Source: Linnemannia elongata (Eukaryota > Mortierellomycota > Mortierellomycetes > Mortierellales > Mortierellaceae). From it: a DNA stretch of 64,000 nucleotides. The notes under the pieces are model-generated. The model did no database searches, was not told the origin of the DNA, and worked only from the letters and a program-made list of their open reading frames with translations. Shown here in pieces: positions 11,094-23,641 of the stretch. Where the stretch lies: NCBI GenBank assembly GCA_036320915.1, contig JAXBDG010000012.1, positions 496,001 through 560,000 on the forward strand, in the 5' to 3' direction. Position 1 is the stretch's first letter; every line of letters starts with the position of its first letter. Position numbers and translations under genes: made by a program.

Positions 11094-13702
11094 ATGGCCT
11101 CGACATCTGTAAGTGAATGTCAACCTTAGCATTAACTTGTACCCGTGTGATATCAAAAAAAATGTCGTCCTCACAGTAAGATGTCTTCCTTCTGTTTCCT
11201 CGTCTCCTAGACATCTGCAGGGATCAGCTCAACGGGACAGGATGTCGAAAGTGTCACCCATATCCAAATGGCAGGGCTGACCGTGCTGATGATTAAAAAA
11301 AAGGACCAGGTCATTTACAAACTACCCGACAACATGTCTGTCACCTCATTGACCCAAGATCAGCGGGAACGCCTGTTGGCAGAGATCAATCTCCTTCACC
11401 ATCAACAGACAACGGCTCAGGCAATAGCAGTGACGAATGCACAGACACATCAGGTTCAGTTGGCACAGGCAGCAGCACAGGCAGCAGCACAAGCGCAAGC
11501 AGCAGCACAAGGTGGCGTTCGGCCGATTGCTCCAGTGAGTCAGCTTGCGATCAGTCAGGTCCCTTTGACACCATTAGTACCATCTGCATCAAGGCTCTCG
11601 GCACTCAGCGCACGTTTAAACCAAAACGCAGTATCAGCAGACAATCAGCAGAAGACAACGAGGCGGTACAACAAGACCGGGAAATACTCTAAAAAGAAAC
11701 TGGTGCAGCAACAACAAGGTTCAGAGCGGCTTACAGACTTGACTGGAGCACGGACTGGCGCAGGAGCCATTGGACAAGCTCCTACACCGGATCAGTCCCT
11801 CGCTTTCAACAATGCGCATCCACAAGCGTATCAGACACCTACAGGAGCTACAGCGACGGGAACTCCACAAGCAGCAACTGCTGCGTCGGTAGCAGGGACT
11901 TCTTCCGCAATGACTGCAGGATCTTCTTCTGCTGTAGTGGCTTTGTCTCGTACACCCACCAGCTCCAACACTACTACCAGACTCACCACAGCGACATTGG
12001 GTGGCTCAACAACATCCAAAACCAAACCGATACCGCTACAGCCATCTTCGATGGCGACAGTTTCTCCTTCACAAACACCCTCTGGCACCCCGCCACTCAC
12101 TCCCGCTCAGAGACAGGCCCAGCAATCGCCGTCCTTGGCGCTAGCAACACCAGATCAAATGAAGCAGCTCAGGTTACTCCAGGAGATTCACCTCATTCAG
12201 CAACAGGTTGAGGCCCAGCGACTTCGAGCAGATGCATTTCGGGAGCATGAGCTTGCGGTGCGGCGCCTTCTTGCGAGCCAACGACCGGTAGATGACAAGA
12301 CGGTGCAGTTAGCAAAGGAGAAATTGGCGGACGCGGAGGGATCGTTGGAGAGATTCTGGAACCTGCTACGAGAGAAAGAGGCTGCTTTTCGCGAGCAATT
12401 TCCTGTGGCGAGCCAGCAGCTCTTGCTACTCCAACAGCAGCAGCAACTGGCACGGGCAGCTGCCAACACAGGATCGACAGGACAATCTAATCCGCCTTCA
12501 CGTGCACCAACACTCACCACGACGCCGTACTTGAGCATTACCCCATTGCAGGGAGGTCTACCAAAACGGCCACCGAGTAACCAGGCAGAGGATGAAAAGT
12601 TCAAGCAGGAGATGAGGCAATACCATGAAAGCGTTAGTAATGGGATGAGTCGGGAGGTGGAGACTGTACACAACAATATGAAGAAATTGGACTGGCGAAC
12701 CCCTTTTACATCTCTCGAGAATGCCATCGAGCGCCTTCTTCCATTTCACGTTTATCAATATCCGACTCGCGATATGGACTCCCACGCTAAAGCATTCACT
12801 GATCGACCCGAAGGTATCTTTAACTGGGTCAAGGCCCCCCTTTCTTGTATTCAACGTGTTGGCTTGCTATACCGGATAACCTATGGATCATTGATGGTTT
12901 CGTGTTGCTTGCATTGTTGAAATGCTTAATCGTAACTTATCAATACTTTTGCGATTGCACATTGAACAATACGACTTGTTTAGATGAGATGAATGTTAGG
13001 TCGCTGGGGATCCATCGTCGAAAGCATCAGTTGTTTGAAAAGTACAAGGAGTTGGTCAAGACGCATGCAGCAAAACGAACAAGGACAAACCCTTCGTTGG
13101 CGCTAGAGATTGTCGCTCTTCGATGTGGCGTGGTAGATGAGAAGGAGAGCCACCGGAAAGTATTTGAGGAAAATGAGGGTGTTCAGGCAGAGGGCAAGGT
13201 GTTAAGGGAGGAGCTAGAGCGGAGGCAAGCTAATCTTGTTCAGCAGAGAAAGGCGGAAGCGGCGTTGATTGAACAGCAGCAGAGATTGATGTTGGAGCGT
13301 CAGAGGGAGGAGGAGGAGCTTGAGGCGGCAAAGCAGAGGTTGATGGCGCAGCAGGGTCAGGGACTGGATGAGATGCAGAATGAGCAACAGTTGAGATTAT
13401 TGCATTTGCAGCAGTTGTCAAAGGTTGTTTTGACGGAGGAAGAGGAGGTGCAGAAGAAGAGGGAGGCAGACCGGAAGGAGCTTGAGAGACGACATCAACT
13501 TGAACTTGAAAGGCAGATGGGCATTCAGCAAGAGCAAGCGGAGCGAGCGCTATCGTCGTTGTCATCCTTGTCGTCCCTGTCGGCTCTGTCGTCCTTGGTA
13601 TCTTCTTCTTCTTTGTCTACTCATGACAGCGAGGGTGGTAGTGGTGTGAAAGGTGTACACAATAGTAATAATAATAAGGAGGAGGAGGCGAGGGGAGCCT
13701 GA
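11094..13702 (+). CDS. GLTSCR1-domain protein (candidate SWI/SNF-complex subunit)
   Basis: Exons 11094-11108, 11211-12813 and 12984-13702 join in frame to 778 residues. The first 15-nt exon ends in GTAAGTG; frame continuity (MASTS-TSAGIS) supports it. The long N-terminal region is Gln/Ala/Thr/Ser-rich and probably disordered. Residues about 535-600 contain ERLLPFHVYQYP, then (across the second intron) SLGIHRRKHQLFEKYKELV, RTNPSLALEIVALRCGV and DEKE. This pattern (LLP.H.FQ ... R...LF.KY..L ... PS.....L.R) fits the conserved GLTSCR1/BICRA domain that in animals marks the non-canonical BAF remodeller. The C-terminus is a long Glu/Gln/Lys coiled coil ending in Ser/Leu repeats. The chromatin role is inferred from family membership; the domain call is from motif reading only. 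Confidence 0.7.
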
Positions 13703-14289
13703 ATGAATGAATTTTACTTTCCCACGGGTGCTGAATTTTTTGGTTGGGTGTTGGTTGGGTATCGGTCTGGGTTGGGTTGGGTTGGGTTGAGTTGAGTTGG
13801 GTTGGGTTGGTGAGAAAAAATAGTGGAGAAGAAGGAAAAAAAAAAAAAAAAAAAATGGCAGGGAAGAGGAGTTCAGTGATTTCTGTAGCTGAAGTGACTG
13901 ACTGAACGAGGATCTGCCCCAGCATTTTGAAGCGGGGGAGCAAAGAGAATTGAGAAGTAGCCGTGGACTCATTTTATTTTTCAGTTCCAGCAACCAGATC
14001 GCAATTGCAATTGCACACCACACCCATATACCCTCACTCATTCTTCTCATTTCTTTTCTTATCATATTTTTGCTCTTCTCTCCCTCCTCTTTTTTTCTTT
14101 GCTTCTTCTTCCTTTCCCTCTTCTTTTTTCTTTTTTCCACCATCCTTACCTACTCTACTCTACTCTACTCTATTCTCCTCTCCACTCCACCAACTTTTAT
14201 TGCAATCATTTCTTCGTCCCTCCACTCACTGATCATAACAATCACAACACACACCTTTACTTTCTAATTCACACTGCCAATTCATCACA
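13703..14289. other. Spacer with GGGTT repeats and CT-rich AACS leader
   Basis: Just after the GLTSCR1-domain gene lies a GGGTT-type pentamer array (about 13768-13810) and an A-run (about 13838-13855). The right half is a CT-rich leader with CTACT repeats (14155-14170) leading into the acetoacetyl-CoA synthetase ATG. No gene seen. Confidence 0.5.
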
Positions 14290-17120
14290 ATGACCACGGA
14301 AACCTCCATCCAAGGCATGGACCCCAACCCTCTCCTCATGTGGCAGCCAACTGATCCCGAAAGCACAGAGATGAACAAGTTCAGGGTCTACGTCAACAAC
14401 AAGCACTCTCTTGCACTCCGTAAGCACACACTTCTCCTTTACAACAAATAGGGCGATTTTTTTTTTTTTTTTTGCACGAACCCCTTTTTTTTCCCCTTTG
14501 TCTTCTGACTCTTACTTATTAACAAATCATACAACATGCCTTTGTTTGCTCATTCCTTGTAGAGAATTACAACGATCTCTGGCAGTGGTCCGTCGATGAG
14601 ATCGAACTCTTCTGGTCCGCCGTTTGGGAATACACCAACGTCGTTTCCTCCACCCCTCCCTCTGGACCCGTAAGTCAACCTCAACCTATAGACTTCGATT
14701 GGATTCCGGATCAGGATGACTACAGACCGACAAACAGGATCAATAATACAACCAACTTCAAAAAAGCTGACATTTTTTTTTGTTATTTGCCCTCGACCCC
14801 CAACCAATAATGAATGACAGGTGGTTGACGGATCTCTACCCATGGATGCTTTCCCTGCGTGGTTCCCTTCCGCACGCCTCAACTTTGCCGAAAATGCCCT
14901 CTGGTGCAAGGATCCAACCAAGACCGCCATCATCGCCACAGGTGAGCTCCAGTCCAAACCCCAGCGCATCTCTTATGCCGATCTATACAGCCGTGTCCGT
15001 CAGTGCGCCAAGGCCATGCGCAGGGCTGGTGTGGTGAAAGGAGACCGTATTGCTGGCTACATCGCCAATTGCCCCGAAGCTATTGTCGCCATGCTGGCTG
15101 CTTCGTCTATCGGAGCCATCTGGAGCTCCACCTCTCCTGATTTTGGAACCATCGTAAGTGAATGGGATTACATGAGTGTGTGTTTTGTGAAAATAATAGT
15201 GAGAAAGAGGGGAGGGAAGTGCTCCCCATGCATGTGTATCCGTGGTTATCTATCTATCTTTGTACAGTCTGATGTTCAGCCTTGCTTCCGTCCCTCTATC
15301 CTTCTGCTCCTCCCCTTTCATTTTTTTTCCCCTCCGACCATTATCGCCCCTCTCACCACCCCAAGTTATTATTATTACTTTTTTTTTTTTTTTTTCTTTT
15401 TTTTTATGCGCCCCGCTCGAATGACAAACAAATTATCGAATCATTTTAAAGTTGGGACAGTGGACGGACAAAAATCAGCCCATTCGATTTCCTCTTTCGC
15501 AATATAATTGTGACATATGAAATGTGACTAACCGGCATGGCAATACCACCTCTGCTTTGTATATAGGGTGTGCTCGACAGATTTTCTCAGATCAAGCCCA
15601 AGCTTCTCTTCTCCGTCAATGCCGTCGTCTACAACGGTCGTCCCCATGATCATATTCAAAAGTTGAACAAGGTCCTCGAAGGCCTTGACATGGTCGAGAA
15701 GGTCATCCTCATCCCATTCGTCCCTTCCCAACCCTGTGAAGCTGCCTCTGTCAACAAGGGCTCCACTTGGTCCGAATTCCTTGCCACCTCCGGAGAGCCT
15801 CTCTCTACAACCGCCTCTTCTAGCCTTCCACCACACGACCAGGAACCCATCGACTTTGAACCTCTTCCATTCAACCACCCCCTCTACATCCTCTTCTCCT
15901 CCGGAACTACAGGAAAGCCAAAGTGCATCGTTCACTCCGCAGGAGGCATGCTTCTCCAACACAAGAAGGAACACATCCTTCATGGTAACCTTTCTTCCTC
16001 CGACATCCTCTTCCAGTACACTACCACTGGATGGATGATGTGGAACTGGCTCGTCTCTGGCCTTACCCTCGGAGCCACCATCGTCCTCTTTGATGGATCC
16101 CCCTTCAAGCCTGGTCCATCGGCCCTCTGGGATTTGGTCGAACAGGAGAACGTCACCGCTTTTGGAACCAGCGCAAAGTACATCCAGGCCATTCAGGATG
16201 CCGACTACAAGCCCAACCAGAATCATGACCTCAAGCGCCTTCACTCCATTTACTCGACCGGTTCGCCTCTCAAGCCTGAGAGCTTTGACTTTGTCTATGA
16301 GCACATCAAGAAGGACCTTCTTCTGGGTTCCATCACTGGTGGCACGGATATCTGCTCCCTCTTTGCCTCCCATAATGCAGCTCTCCCAGTCTACCGCGGT
16401 GAGATTCAGTGCAGATCCCTTGGAATGAAGATTGAGGCCTGGACTGCCCCTTTCAAGCCCGTCTTTGGCGAGTCAGGCGACTTGGTCTGTTCCCGTCTTT
16501 TCCCTTGCATGCCCGTCTACTTTTGGGATGACCCCGAAAACAAAAAGTACAAGTCGGCCTACTTTGACAACTACCAGGGAGTCTGGTACCACGGAGACTT
16601 TGTCTGGATCAACCCCAACACCGGTGGCATTGTCATGCTCGGACGAAGCGACGGCACCCTGAACCCCAACGGTGTTCGATTCGGCTCCGCCGAAATTTAC
16701 AACATTGTTGACACATACCCCGAGGTTGAGGACTCTCTCTGTGTGGGCCAGACGTTCAAGGATGGCACGGATGAACGCGTTGTTCTTTTCCTCAAGGTCG
16801 CAGGAACTGACAAGGCTTCCTTGGCTGTGGCCGCGAAGGCCAGTGGTGATGTGACGGAGGCTGACAAACAACTGTTGGACGCCCCTCTTGATGCCACTTT
16901 GGTGAACCGGATTAAGACCCACATCCGCAACCAGCTCAGTCCGCGCCATGTGCCTGCCTTCATTCTCAAAACCAAGGACATTCCATATACAATTAACGGC
17001 AAGAAGGTGGAGATCGCCGTGAAAAAGATTATTTCTGGTCAGACGATTGTTCCTTCGGGCACACTTGTCAACCCAGAGTCCTTGGAACTTTATTACAACA
17101 TCCCAGAGCTCCAACAATAA
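14290..17120 (+). CDS. AACS: Acetoacetyl-CoA synthetase
   Basis: Adenylate-forming enzyme that activates acetoacetate with ATP and CoA in the cytosol, feeding sterol and fatty-acid synthesis. Exons 14290-14419, 14563-14669, 14821-15153 and 15567-17120 total 2124 nt (707 residues). The N-terminal MLWQP-like region (LLMWQPTDPESTEMNKFRVY) and the WSVDEIELFW segment are typical of AACS rather than acetyl-CoA synthetase. The ATP-binding loop LFSSGTTGKPKC lies near residue 302, GGTDICSLF near 449, the hinge region RSDGTLNPNGVRFGSAEIYN near 550, and the C-terminal lysine motif NGKKVE near 668. Length and motifs are complete. The third intron (413 bp) is the largest and has a T-run before the acceptor. 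Confidence 0.95.
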
Positions 17121-17621
17121 GCATTTTACATAGAACAACAGCATACTCTAATAGAAAAAAAAAACGCATTTTCATATTATATGATTGCCGCCAACTCTCA
17201 CGGATCTCATATAACAGCACAATACCACCAGACATAAGGAGGCACATGAAAGTCAAACTCGAAAAAGGCTTGGCAATCCGGAGCCGGGCCCAATCGTAAG
17301 ATTATCCAGGTATGGACTTTAGTCGCTTCAACGACACGGTCAATGCGTTCGAGGATCCAATTTGGTGACGAGCGACCTTGGTTGCATTCTTAGAATGCAG
17401 CGAGATGCTCGAAAGAAGAAAATAAAAAATAAAACTTGATCTTGAATTTTCTTTTTGTCTCTTTCTTATTTTCCCCAGCTTTCATTCTAAAGACAACTAA
17501 TAATGCTTCACTCATTTACTAATTTTTTTTCTTCTCAAGCATTTCCAAGAGTTTTCGTTTTCATTCCCTTTTCTTACCGGTGACATTTTCCCAACTCACC
17601 AGCTTACCACGCACAGGAACA
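17121..17621. other. Spacer, no gene seen
   Basis: AACS 3' region (A-run at about 17155) and leader of the secreted-protein gene, which is T-rich from about 17450. No coding exon recognised. Confidence 0.4.
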
Positions 17622-17721
17622 ATGACGCGCTTGTCAATTAGAGGGAAACGATCGCTCACCGTGGCTGTACTGGCAGTGTGTTTATTGTTCGCCTACACAA
17701 CTGACGCTTTAAGCCAACACC

Positions 17722-17752
<31 letters not shown>

Positions 17753-18596
17753 GCAACAACAAGAACATCAACTGCTACAACAGCGGAGATATGAGATCAT
17801 CCAATACCAACAAAACACTGCGGCGAGACTACAGAGGCAGCTACAAACACATGCACACCGGCCTCCCTTCCTGTTGAACCGGCACTCAAAGAGGCATTCA
17901 GCAAGGCCAGAGCGTCACAAATGTACCTCCAAGCACTGCAAGCATAGCACTCATGGCAAGCACAGGATTCACAAGGAGAAGAGCCCATGTGCAAAAGGGC
18001 GCCGGAACAGCATTAAAGAAGCCCAACGGCGATCGTTTCTAAAGTCGACTTTCCACAAAAACGGCAGGATGTACATGTTGGCTCATCAGGATTGGTATAC
18101 GCAGTACCGTCGGCAACGTGGACCCGGAGGCGTGATGCGCAAATTGACACTGGAGAATGCACGGCGGCGGAAAGCAATGATCACCCTCCTGCCGTCGTCT
18201 TATTTTGGCATTAATAATCGGTTGAGTAGTGGCAGTGGTGGTGGTAACAACAATAAGCCTAGTCTTAGCGATGGATATGATTCGGTCGGGGATGGCTCTG
18301 GCAGCAATGCGAAGGATATCGGTGCAGAAGGCGACACAGGTGGAGAAGGAAAGGAAGCCGACGACGATGACGATGACATTGATCTGGCAGGGGCAAAGGA
18401 AGACTTCCCGGATAGAGCGACGGAGACCATTCAGGCGGTGAAACGACCAACCTTCATGGGTGTTGCGGAGCCTGTATCGTATCAACACCGAGGCCTCATT
18501 CCCAAAGCGAGATCGCTAGGCTCTCGTCTATCGCCTTGGCTGCTGCAGTTGGCCATATCAACAGCTTTCACTCCACTTCTTCTCACGTATATGTAG
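17622..18596 (+). CDS. Secreted or membrane-anchored protein of unknown function
   Basis: Intronless, 324 residues from the ATG at 17622. The frame also runs upstream without ATG, so this start is preferred because a signal peptide follows: MTRLSIRGKRSLTVAVLAVCLLFAYTTDA-LS. After it comes a poly-Q tract (about residues 33-50), a basic His/Lys/Arg-rich segment (about 75-140) with several cysteines near 105-115, and an unusual conserved-looking stretch YMLAHQDWYTQYRRQRGPGG (about 155-175). A Gly/Asp-rich acidic region follows. The last about 20 residues (WLLQLAISTAFTPLLLTYM) are hydrophobic, so a GPI signal or C-terminal membrane anchor is possible. No known domain recognised. Confidence 0.65.
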
Positions 18597-19104
18597 ACCA
18601 CTTTTTTTTCCTTCGGATGTTAAAAGTAAAAGTGGTGCCAGTCTAGACTTCATGGGTGTGGATACATCACGAGTGTGTTGTTTGCTGGTCTTGGATTGAC
18701 AGGGTGAGACTCCAGTCCGAAGTGGAATCCATGAAAAAAATATTCGCCGCAAGATTGAGGACAAGGGCAAGGGCGGACCTATGGGAGTTGGAGGTGTCAC
18801 AAGTGTCTGTTGGGTGGAATGGCGCTACTGTCCACAAGGCTTGTTTTTTCTTTATGCCGTGATACGCGTACTTACTTGTTCTTTGCTCGGTACCCTTTTT
18901 TCTTTTCTTTTTTTTCCCTTGTCTCCCTTTTTCCTTTCTTCTTTTTCTCCTCCTTTTCTCAACCCCTTACATATATTCCCCCTCACGACCAGCCCTTTAC
19001 TTTCCACTTTTCAAACTCGTCGCAACAAATTGCCGCACAGACAAACGCAACAACGGAACGACGTCCGAAAAAAACATTTTCGTTGCATAAACAGAACCAG
19101 AGAG
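18597..19104. other. Spacer and CNT leader
   Basis: Pyrimidine-rich leader (18,880-19,010) ahead of the transporter ATG. Open frames running through it lack domains. No gene seen. Confidence 0.45.
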
Positions 19105-21077
19105 ATGTCACACGGCCAACCTCAACAGAGCCCCTATGCGGTCGATGATGAAAAGCTCGATTATATAGAGTCTCAGCCTCCAAGCGACGGAGAAGACTTT
19201 GCTGAAGGCCAGCACTCGGATAACAACAACAACGATCCTGCCTATCCCAACGACGACGGCAGCAACCATGGTGGCATCTTTGACGACGGCAATGACAGTG
19301 GCAGCTTCAACTCAAAAACTAACGCTCAAAAATCCCGCAGTAACAGCGGACATCACCTCAACAGAGCTTCGTCCATTGCAGAGTCATATCATGGCCGCTT
19401 CCCATTCTACCACCGCAACAAAACGAACTTTCGTCACCTGTTGGCCTTTTTGGTCTGTACTGGTCTTTTCGTCCCTGCTGTCGTGATCCACAAGGAAGGG
19501 AATGTACTCGTCCTTTCACTTCTCTATGCCGCTATTGTCTGGTGGCTGTTGGTCCAACACTTACCCAAAGGAACTATTACAAGACCTGTCGGAGCTGTTT
19601 GGAACGGCGGAGCCAATATGTTGAGCACGCTGCCTCCTTGGCTTTTACGAGCTGTTGGTTATGGCCTCCCTCCCTTAGCCTTGCTCCTTACAGCCGCCTT
19701 GCGTCCCGAAGATGCTCAAGGAACTCGAGGTCAGCGCCTGATCAGTTGTCTTGGGCTCGTCGTCCTTCTTAGCCTCGCGGTCTTGTGCTCCAAGGTATTT
19801 TTTTTAGTCAATGCGTTTGTGTTTGCATTGACATGCAACCAATTTGTTGAACAAAAAAAAAAAAAAAAAAAAAAACCACTGATGGGGCAACAATTATGTA
19901 ATGTATTCGCTAGAATCGAAGAGCCATCTCGTGGCAGATTGTGTGGACAGGGATATTTATTCAGTACATTCTTGGGCTGCTCATTATCCGCTGGACAGTC
20001 GGTTACAATATTTTCCAGTTCATTTCGCAACAAGCGGAGAACTTTCTCGGCTATGCCAGCCAGGGTCGCGAGTTCATTTTTGGCCCCAACTATATCATCT
20101 ACGAAGGCAGACAAATCCCATTTGAAGGCTCCTTTGCGGTCTCGGTCCTGCCAGCCATCATCCTCTTTGCAGCCGTGATCCAGTGTCTCTATTTCTACAA
20201 TATTGTTCAGTCTGTCGTTGCCAGTATGGCCAAGGTCGTTATTCACGTCATTGATATCTCGGGAGTTGAGTGTGTTGCCGCCTGTGCCGCCCCCTTTGTC
20301 GGAATGTCGGAGGCTGCGATGCTGGTTGGCCCATTTGTCTCCCAAATGACAGAGGCCGAGTTGCACCAGGTCTTGACCTCTGGTTTCGCAACCATCTCGG
20401 GATCGGTGTTCCTAGGCCTTTTGACGTTTGGTGCCGATGCCACGGCATTGTTGACGTGCTGTATGATGTCTGTCCCCTGTGCCATTGTGATATCCAAGAT
20501 CCGTTTCCCAGAGGAAGAGATTCCTTTGACAAAGGGAACTGCCGTCGCCCCAGCCTACAAGGATCGCGAGTCGAACGCCATTCACGCTATCTCGAATGGT
20601 GCCATCTTTGGTATCAAGCTGTGCATTGTTATTATTGCTGTTTTGTTGGCAGTCATCTCGTTGCTGGGTCTTGCCAATGGCTTCCTGGGCTGGATCTTTC
20701 ACTTTTACGGAGTGGACATTTCTATCCAAAAGATCGCATCTTGGGTGCTCTATCCTCTGGCTTGGTTAATCGGTGTCCCCTCTCAAGATTTGATGCCGTC
20801 TGCCGAAGCCATGGGCATCAAGTTCATCCTGAACGAATTTGCAGCCTTTGCATCATTTACCAAGATCCAGGACACGCTGCACCCTCGAACAAAGCTGCTC
20901 ACAACCTATGCGATGGCGTCTTTTGCCAACATCGGAAGTATCGGAACCCAGATCTCGTTATTCTTGACCCTAGCCCCAGACCGTGCCGATGCTATTGCCA
21001 GATTGTCGTTGTCTGCCTGTTTATCCGGTGCGGTGTCGACTCTTATCTCTGCCTGCATTGCCGGCATTGTTTCTTGA
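19105..21077 (+). CDS. Concentrative nucleoside transporter (CNT/SLC28 family)
   Basis: Multi-pass plasma-membrane carrier that imports nucleosides with Na+ or H+. Exons 19105-19794 and 19914-21077 give 617 residues. The first about 110 residues are a hydrophilic, Asn/Ser-rich cytosolic tail, then paired hydrophobic helices. The exon junction restores KNRRAISWQIVWTGIFIQYI, the typical W..V.WG...Q...G region. Family landmarks follow: FVAACAAPFVG-like CVAACAAPFVGMSEAAML (core helical hairpin and unwound TM4), SGSVFLGLLTFGADATALL, and IGVPSQDLMPSAEAMGIK with NEFAAFASF (second hairpin and TM7). The fold looks complete. Ion preference cannot be decided from sequence here. The intron carries a 19-A run before the acceptor. 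Confidence 0.93.
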
Positions 21078-21171
21078 ATACTTCATCATTTTTTTTCCCT
21101 CTCTCCCCTCGTAAATATCCATCCTAAGCGATAGTAAACGCGACCTTTTTTACTTTTTTTTTTATTAATAC

Positions 21172-21882
21172 TTACAGATAAAACTGAATGACTACCGCCA
21201 GCCAAAAGATGTTGAAAATTGATGCTGCGACAAGATTCCGAAAGAACTTGGGATCGCTTCCACTAAACCCATACCCTAAAACGCCGTTGGAATATTGTCC
21301 ATTGAAAAGATGTTAGTTGTCAGGTTGACTATTGTTGAATTAGCAAATAGCAGATAGCGGATAAAACCCCACTGGAGGACGAAATCACGTACAAAACACG
21401 GCAAACCATGCTCCAAATACTCCAGAGAGGATAGTGAAGCGCAGGACATCGCCGTCGGCGATTCTAAGAAAGGCAACGGAGCTATGGCGACGAGCGCGGA
21501 CCATGACGAGAAAGGAGGTGAAGAAGTTGATGAAGGCGATCGAGACAAAGACAACTACGCTCCAGAATCCGACTGCCCCTAAAAACAAAGGATGGGTGAG
21601 TGATTATGACGCGAGAGTTCAAAATGTTTTCAGCTGGAAAGCAATGGATGGATGTATACCTTTGGGGTCGCTAGTTTTGGCGGTAAAGAGACGCCAAATA
21701 AAGAAGGCAAGGAGGGCGAAAAGGACGAAAAACATGTCCTGGAAGGGTTTGGCGTCTTTATTTTCCTTGAGGAGTTGCTCTGACTTTTGAAAGACCTCAG
21801 AGTTGAGAAAGGAGCTACCGGGGCCTCGCTTCTGTTTAGGACCTTTGGGAGCCTTTTGTGGTTTCGGGGCCTTGTTCACCAT
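21172..21882 (-). CDS. Small multi-pass membrane protein, DUF1294-like
   Basis: Three exons (21882-21660, 21578-21393, 21275-21172) total 513 nt and join in frame to 170 residues. The N-terminus is Lys/Pro-rich (MVNKAPKPQKAPKGPKQKRG), then one hydrophobic helix (FFVLFALLAFFIWRLF) and three more (SVVVFVSIAFINFFTSFLV, FTILSGVFGAWFAVFWYGF, FNIFWLAVVIQFYL). The order of helix, RIAD, LSGVFGAW and a Lys/Phe pair before the last helix resembles the DUF1294 pattern (RIPE ... GG.PGA ... HKT...F), although the key residues are diverged. Function of that family is unknown to me. The 3' end lies 94 bp from the convergent CNT stop. Confidence 0.6.
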
Positions 21883-22288
21883 TTTATCCTTATATCAGTT
21901 GTGTTGTGTTGTGAATTGTCTGTTGATTCTTGGAAAGAAGGAATGACGCAGAAGAAAGGAGGAAAGAAAGAGAAAGGGAGATGAGATGATTCTGTTTCCT
22001 TTCGTTTTGATGATGAAGCGGAAAGATATGGTCAAAGAGCTAATCTAAAAAAGATGCTCCACGTGACACAAGATGAATCGTTCACTATGCTACCTTCTTT
22101 GACCAACCCCTCTACCACCCATCCATCGGCGCCTCACTCACTCTTGTAGGTACAATAAGACGACTTTGCTATCTTTTGTTTATTTGGCTGTTGGCTTTTT
22201 TGCTTTCTCTGAAACTGCTTTGGCTTTAAGGCAGTAAACGCGGCATGACGCTCAAGAGTAAACTGTGCATGCGTGTGGGTGAGGTCGC
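21883..22288. other. Spacer, no gene seen
   Basis: Promoter of the DUF1294-like gene and 3' region of the KH-domain gene. No coding exon recognised. Confidence 0.4.
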
Positions 22289-23641
22289 CTAGATTTGCTG
22301 TCGGTCCTTCTCGCTCTCAAGACGCGAATACAACAAATAAATGGCCATCTGGTTCGACTCTGGGGTGCCTGTGATAGTGACCAAACGCTCATCACCAGAC
22401 TTGTTGGGTTGGTCAGCAATGGAGATCTGTGATCCGGACGCCTTGCGAATTTCGTTAATCTTGGATCCACCCTTGCCGATAACACTTCCAACCATGTCGT
22501 TCGGAATAAAGATTTGCTGAGCTTGTGTGTGTGCGGCAGAACCTGAAGAGGCACCAAATTCCTGAGAGTGAGGGGCCATCGGACCCGCATGAAGGTGTGA
22601 TCCGTAACCTCCTGAGCCGCTGCCACTGTGGAAAGACGGGCGAGCGCTGCTGCCACCATGACGAGATGATCCATATCCTCCCATGGCTCCACCAGCTCCG
22701 TAGGCGTCACGGGAGACGGGTTTGTAATGAACAGTGTTCGCGCTGCCATAGCGATCCCGCTCTGTCTTCTCTTCCAGAATCAGGCCAATATGGTAGACAG
22801 CAATGTGGATCGCATCGGGGACCCCGATGATGGAGACCACGCGTTCGGTGGAGTTGGGTAGTAATTCCTCCAAGGCCGTGATTCGGGCTCCTGACGCCTC
22901 CTGCACCTCCTTGATCTTGGATCCGCCCTTGCCAATCACCGATCCCATTTTGTGGTTACCGGCCAAGATGCGCATGGTTGTTGACTCTGACTCTGGTTCT
23001 ACATCACCTCCAGCTTGCTCGGCAATTGTTGTTTTAGCAATCAACGAAAACGCCTAATAGGGTCAATTCGCCATAAGATGGTGTTATTACTATTGATATG
23101 GAGACAAAGTATCAAGTAGTAAAACAGCAGAGGGGAATGTAAATTAAAAGCACGAACCTTTGCAACGGCATCCAATGGTCCGACAACGGTCAAGACACGT
23201 TCAACAGCTCCGGGGATCATTTCCGAAATGTTAACCCTAGCCCCAGAGAGTTCGCGAATGTCTTTGACATTCTTGCCTGACTTGCCAATAATCACGCCAG
23301 CTTCCTTGGTCGACACAAGGGCCCGGATCGTTGTTACTGGAGGCGCATCATCATCATCAATTTCGCTCATCTTGACTATGATATCAGTGTGAAAAGGGTA
23401 AGGTGAGTTCTTTCATGGATATAAGAACAAAGCGTGGGCAAATACAAAGACAGAGAACACCGTAGCACTTACTATCGTCGGATGTCTCGCGACGATGCAG
23501 CGGCCTCTGGGGGGCATCAGGGTTGGTGTCATTCATGGCGTGGCGTTTGTGCCGGCGGCTTTCCAAGTCCGAGTCATGAGCGTCTGGTTCATCAGATGAC
23601 AAAGCGCGCTTTCTCTCCTGTTGAGTCGTACTCTCTGACAT
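22289..23641 (-). CDS. Three-KH-domain RNA-binding protein (hnRNP K/PCBP, Rnc1/Pbp2 type)
   Basis: Single-stranded RNA-binding protein, by family a regulator of mRNA stability or translation. Exons 23641-23473, 23375-23158 and 23053-22289 join in frame to 383 residues. KH1 (about residues 65-135) has EAGVIIGKSGKNVKDIRELS. KH2 (about 155-220) has MGSVIGKGGSKIKEVQEASG. KH3 (about 310-378) has MVGSVIGKGGSKINEIRKAS. All three retain the GxxG loop (GKSG, GKGG, GKGG), so RNA contact should be intact. A Gly/Ser/Tyr/His-rich linker separates KH2 and KH3. The charged N-terminus (DSDLESRRHKRHA) looks like a nuclear-localisation-type patch. The domain spacing matches fission yeast Rnc1 and budding yeast Pbp2/Hek2. 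Confidence 0.92.

Noticed and set aside
13768..13812. GGGTT repeats as a possible interstitial telomere
   Set aside because: The unit is a pentamer mixed with GAGTT and lies in a 3' UTR. It does not match the common fungal TTAGGG type.
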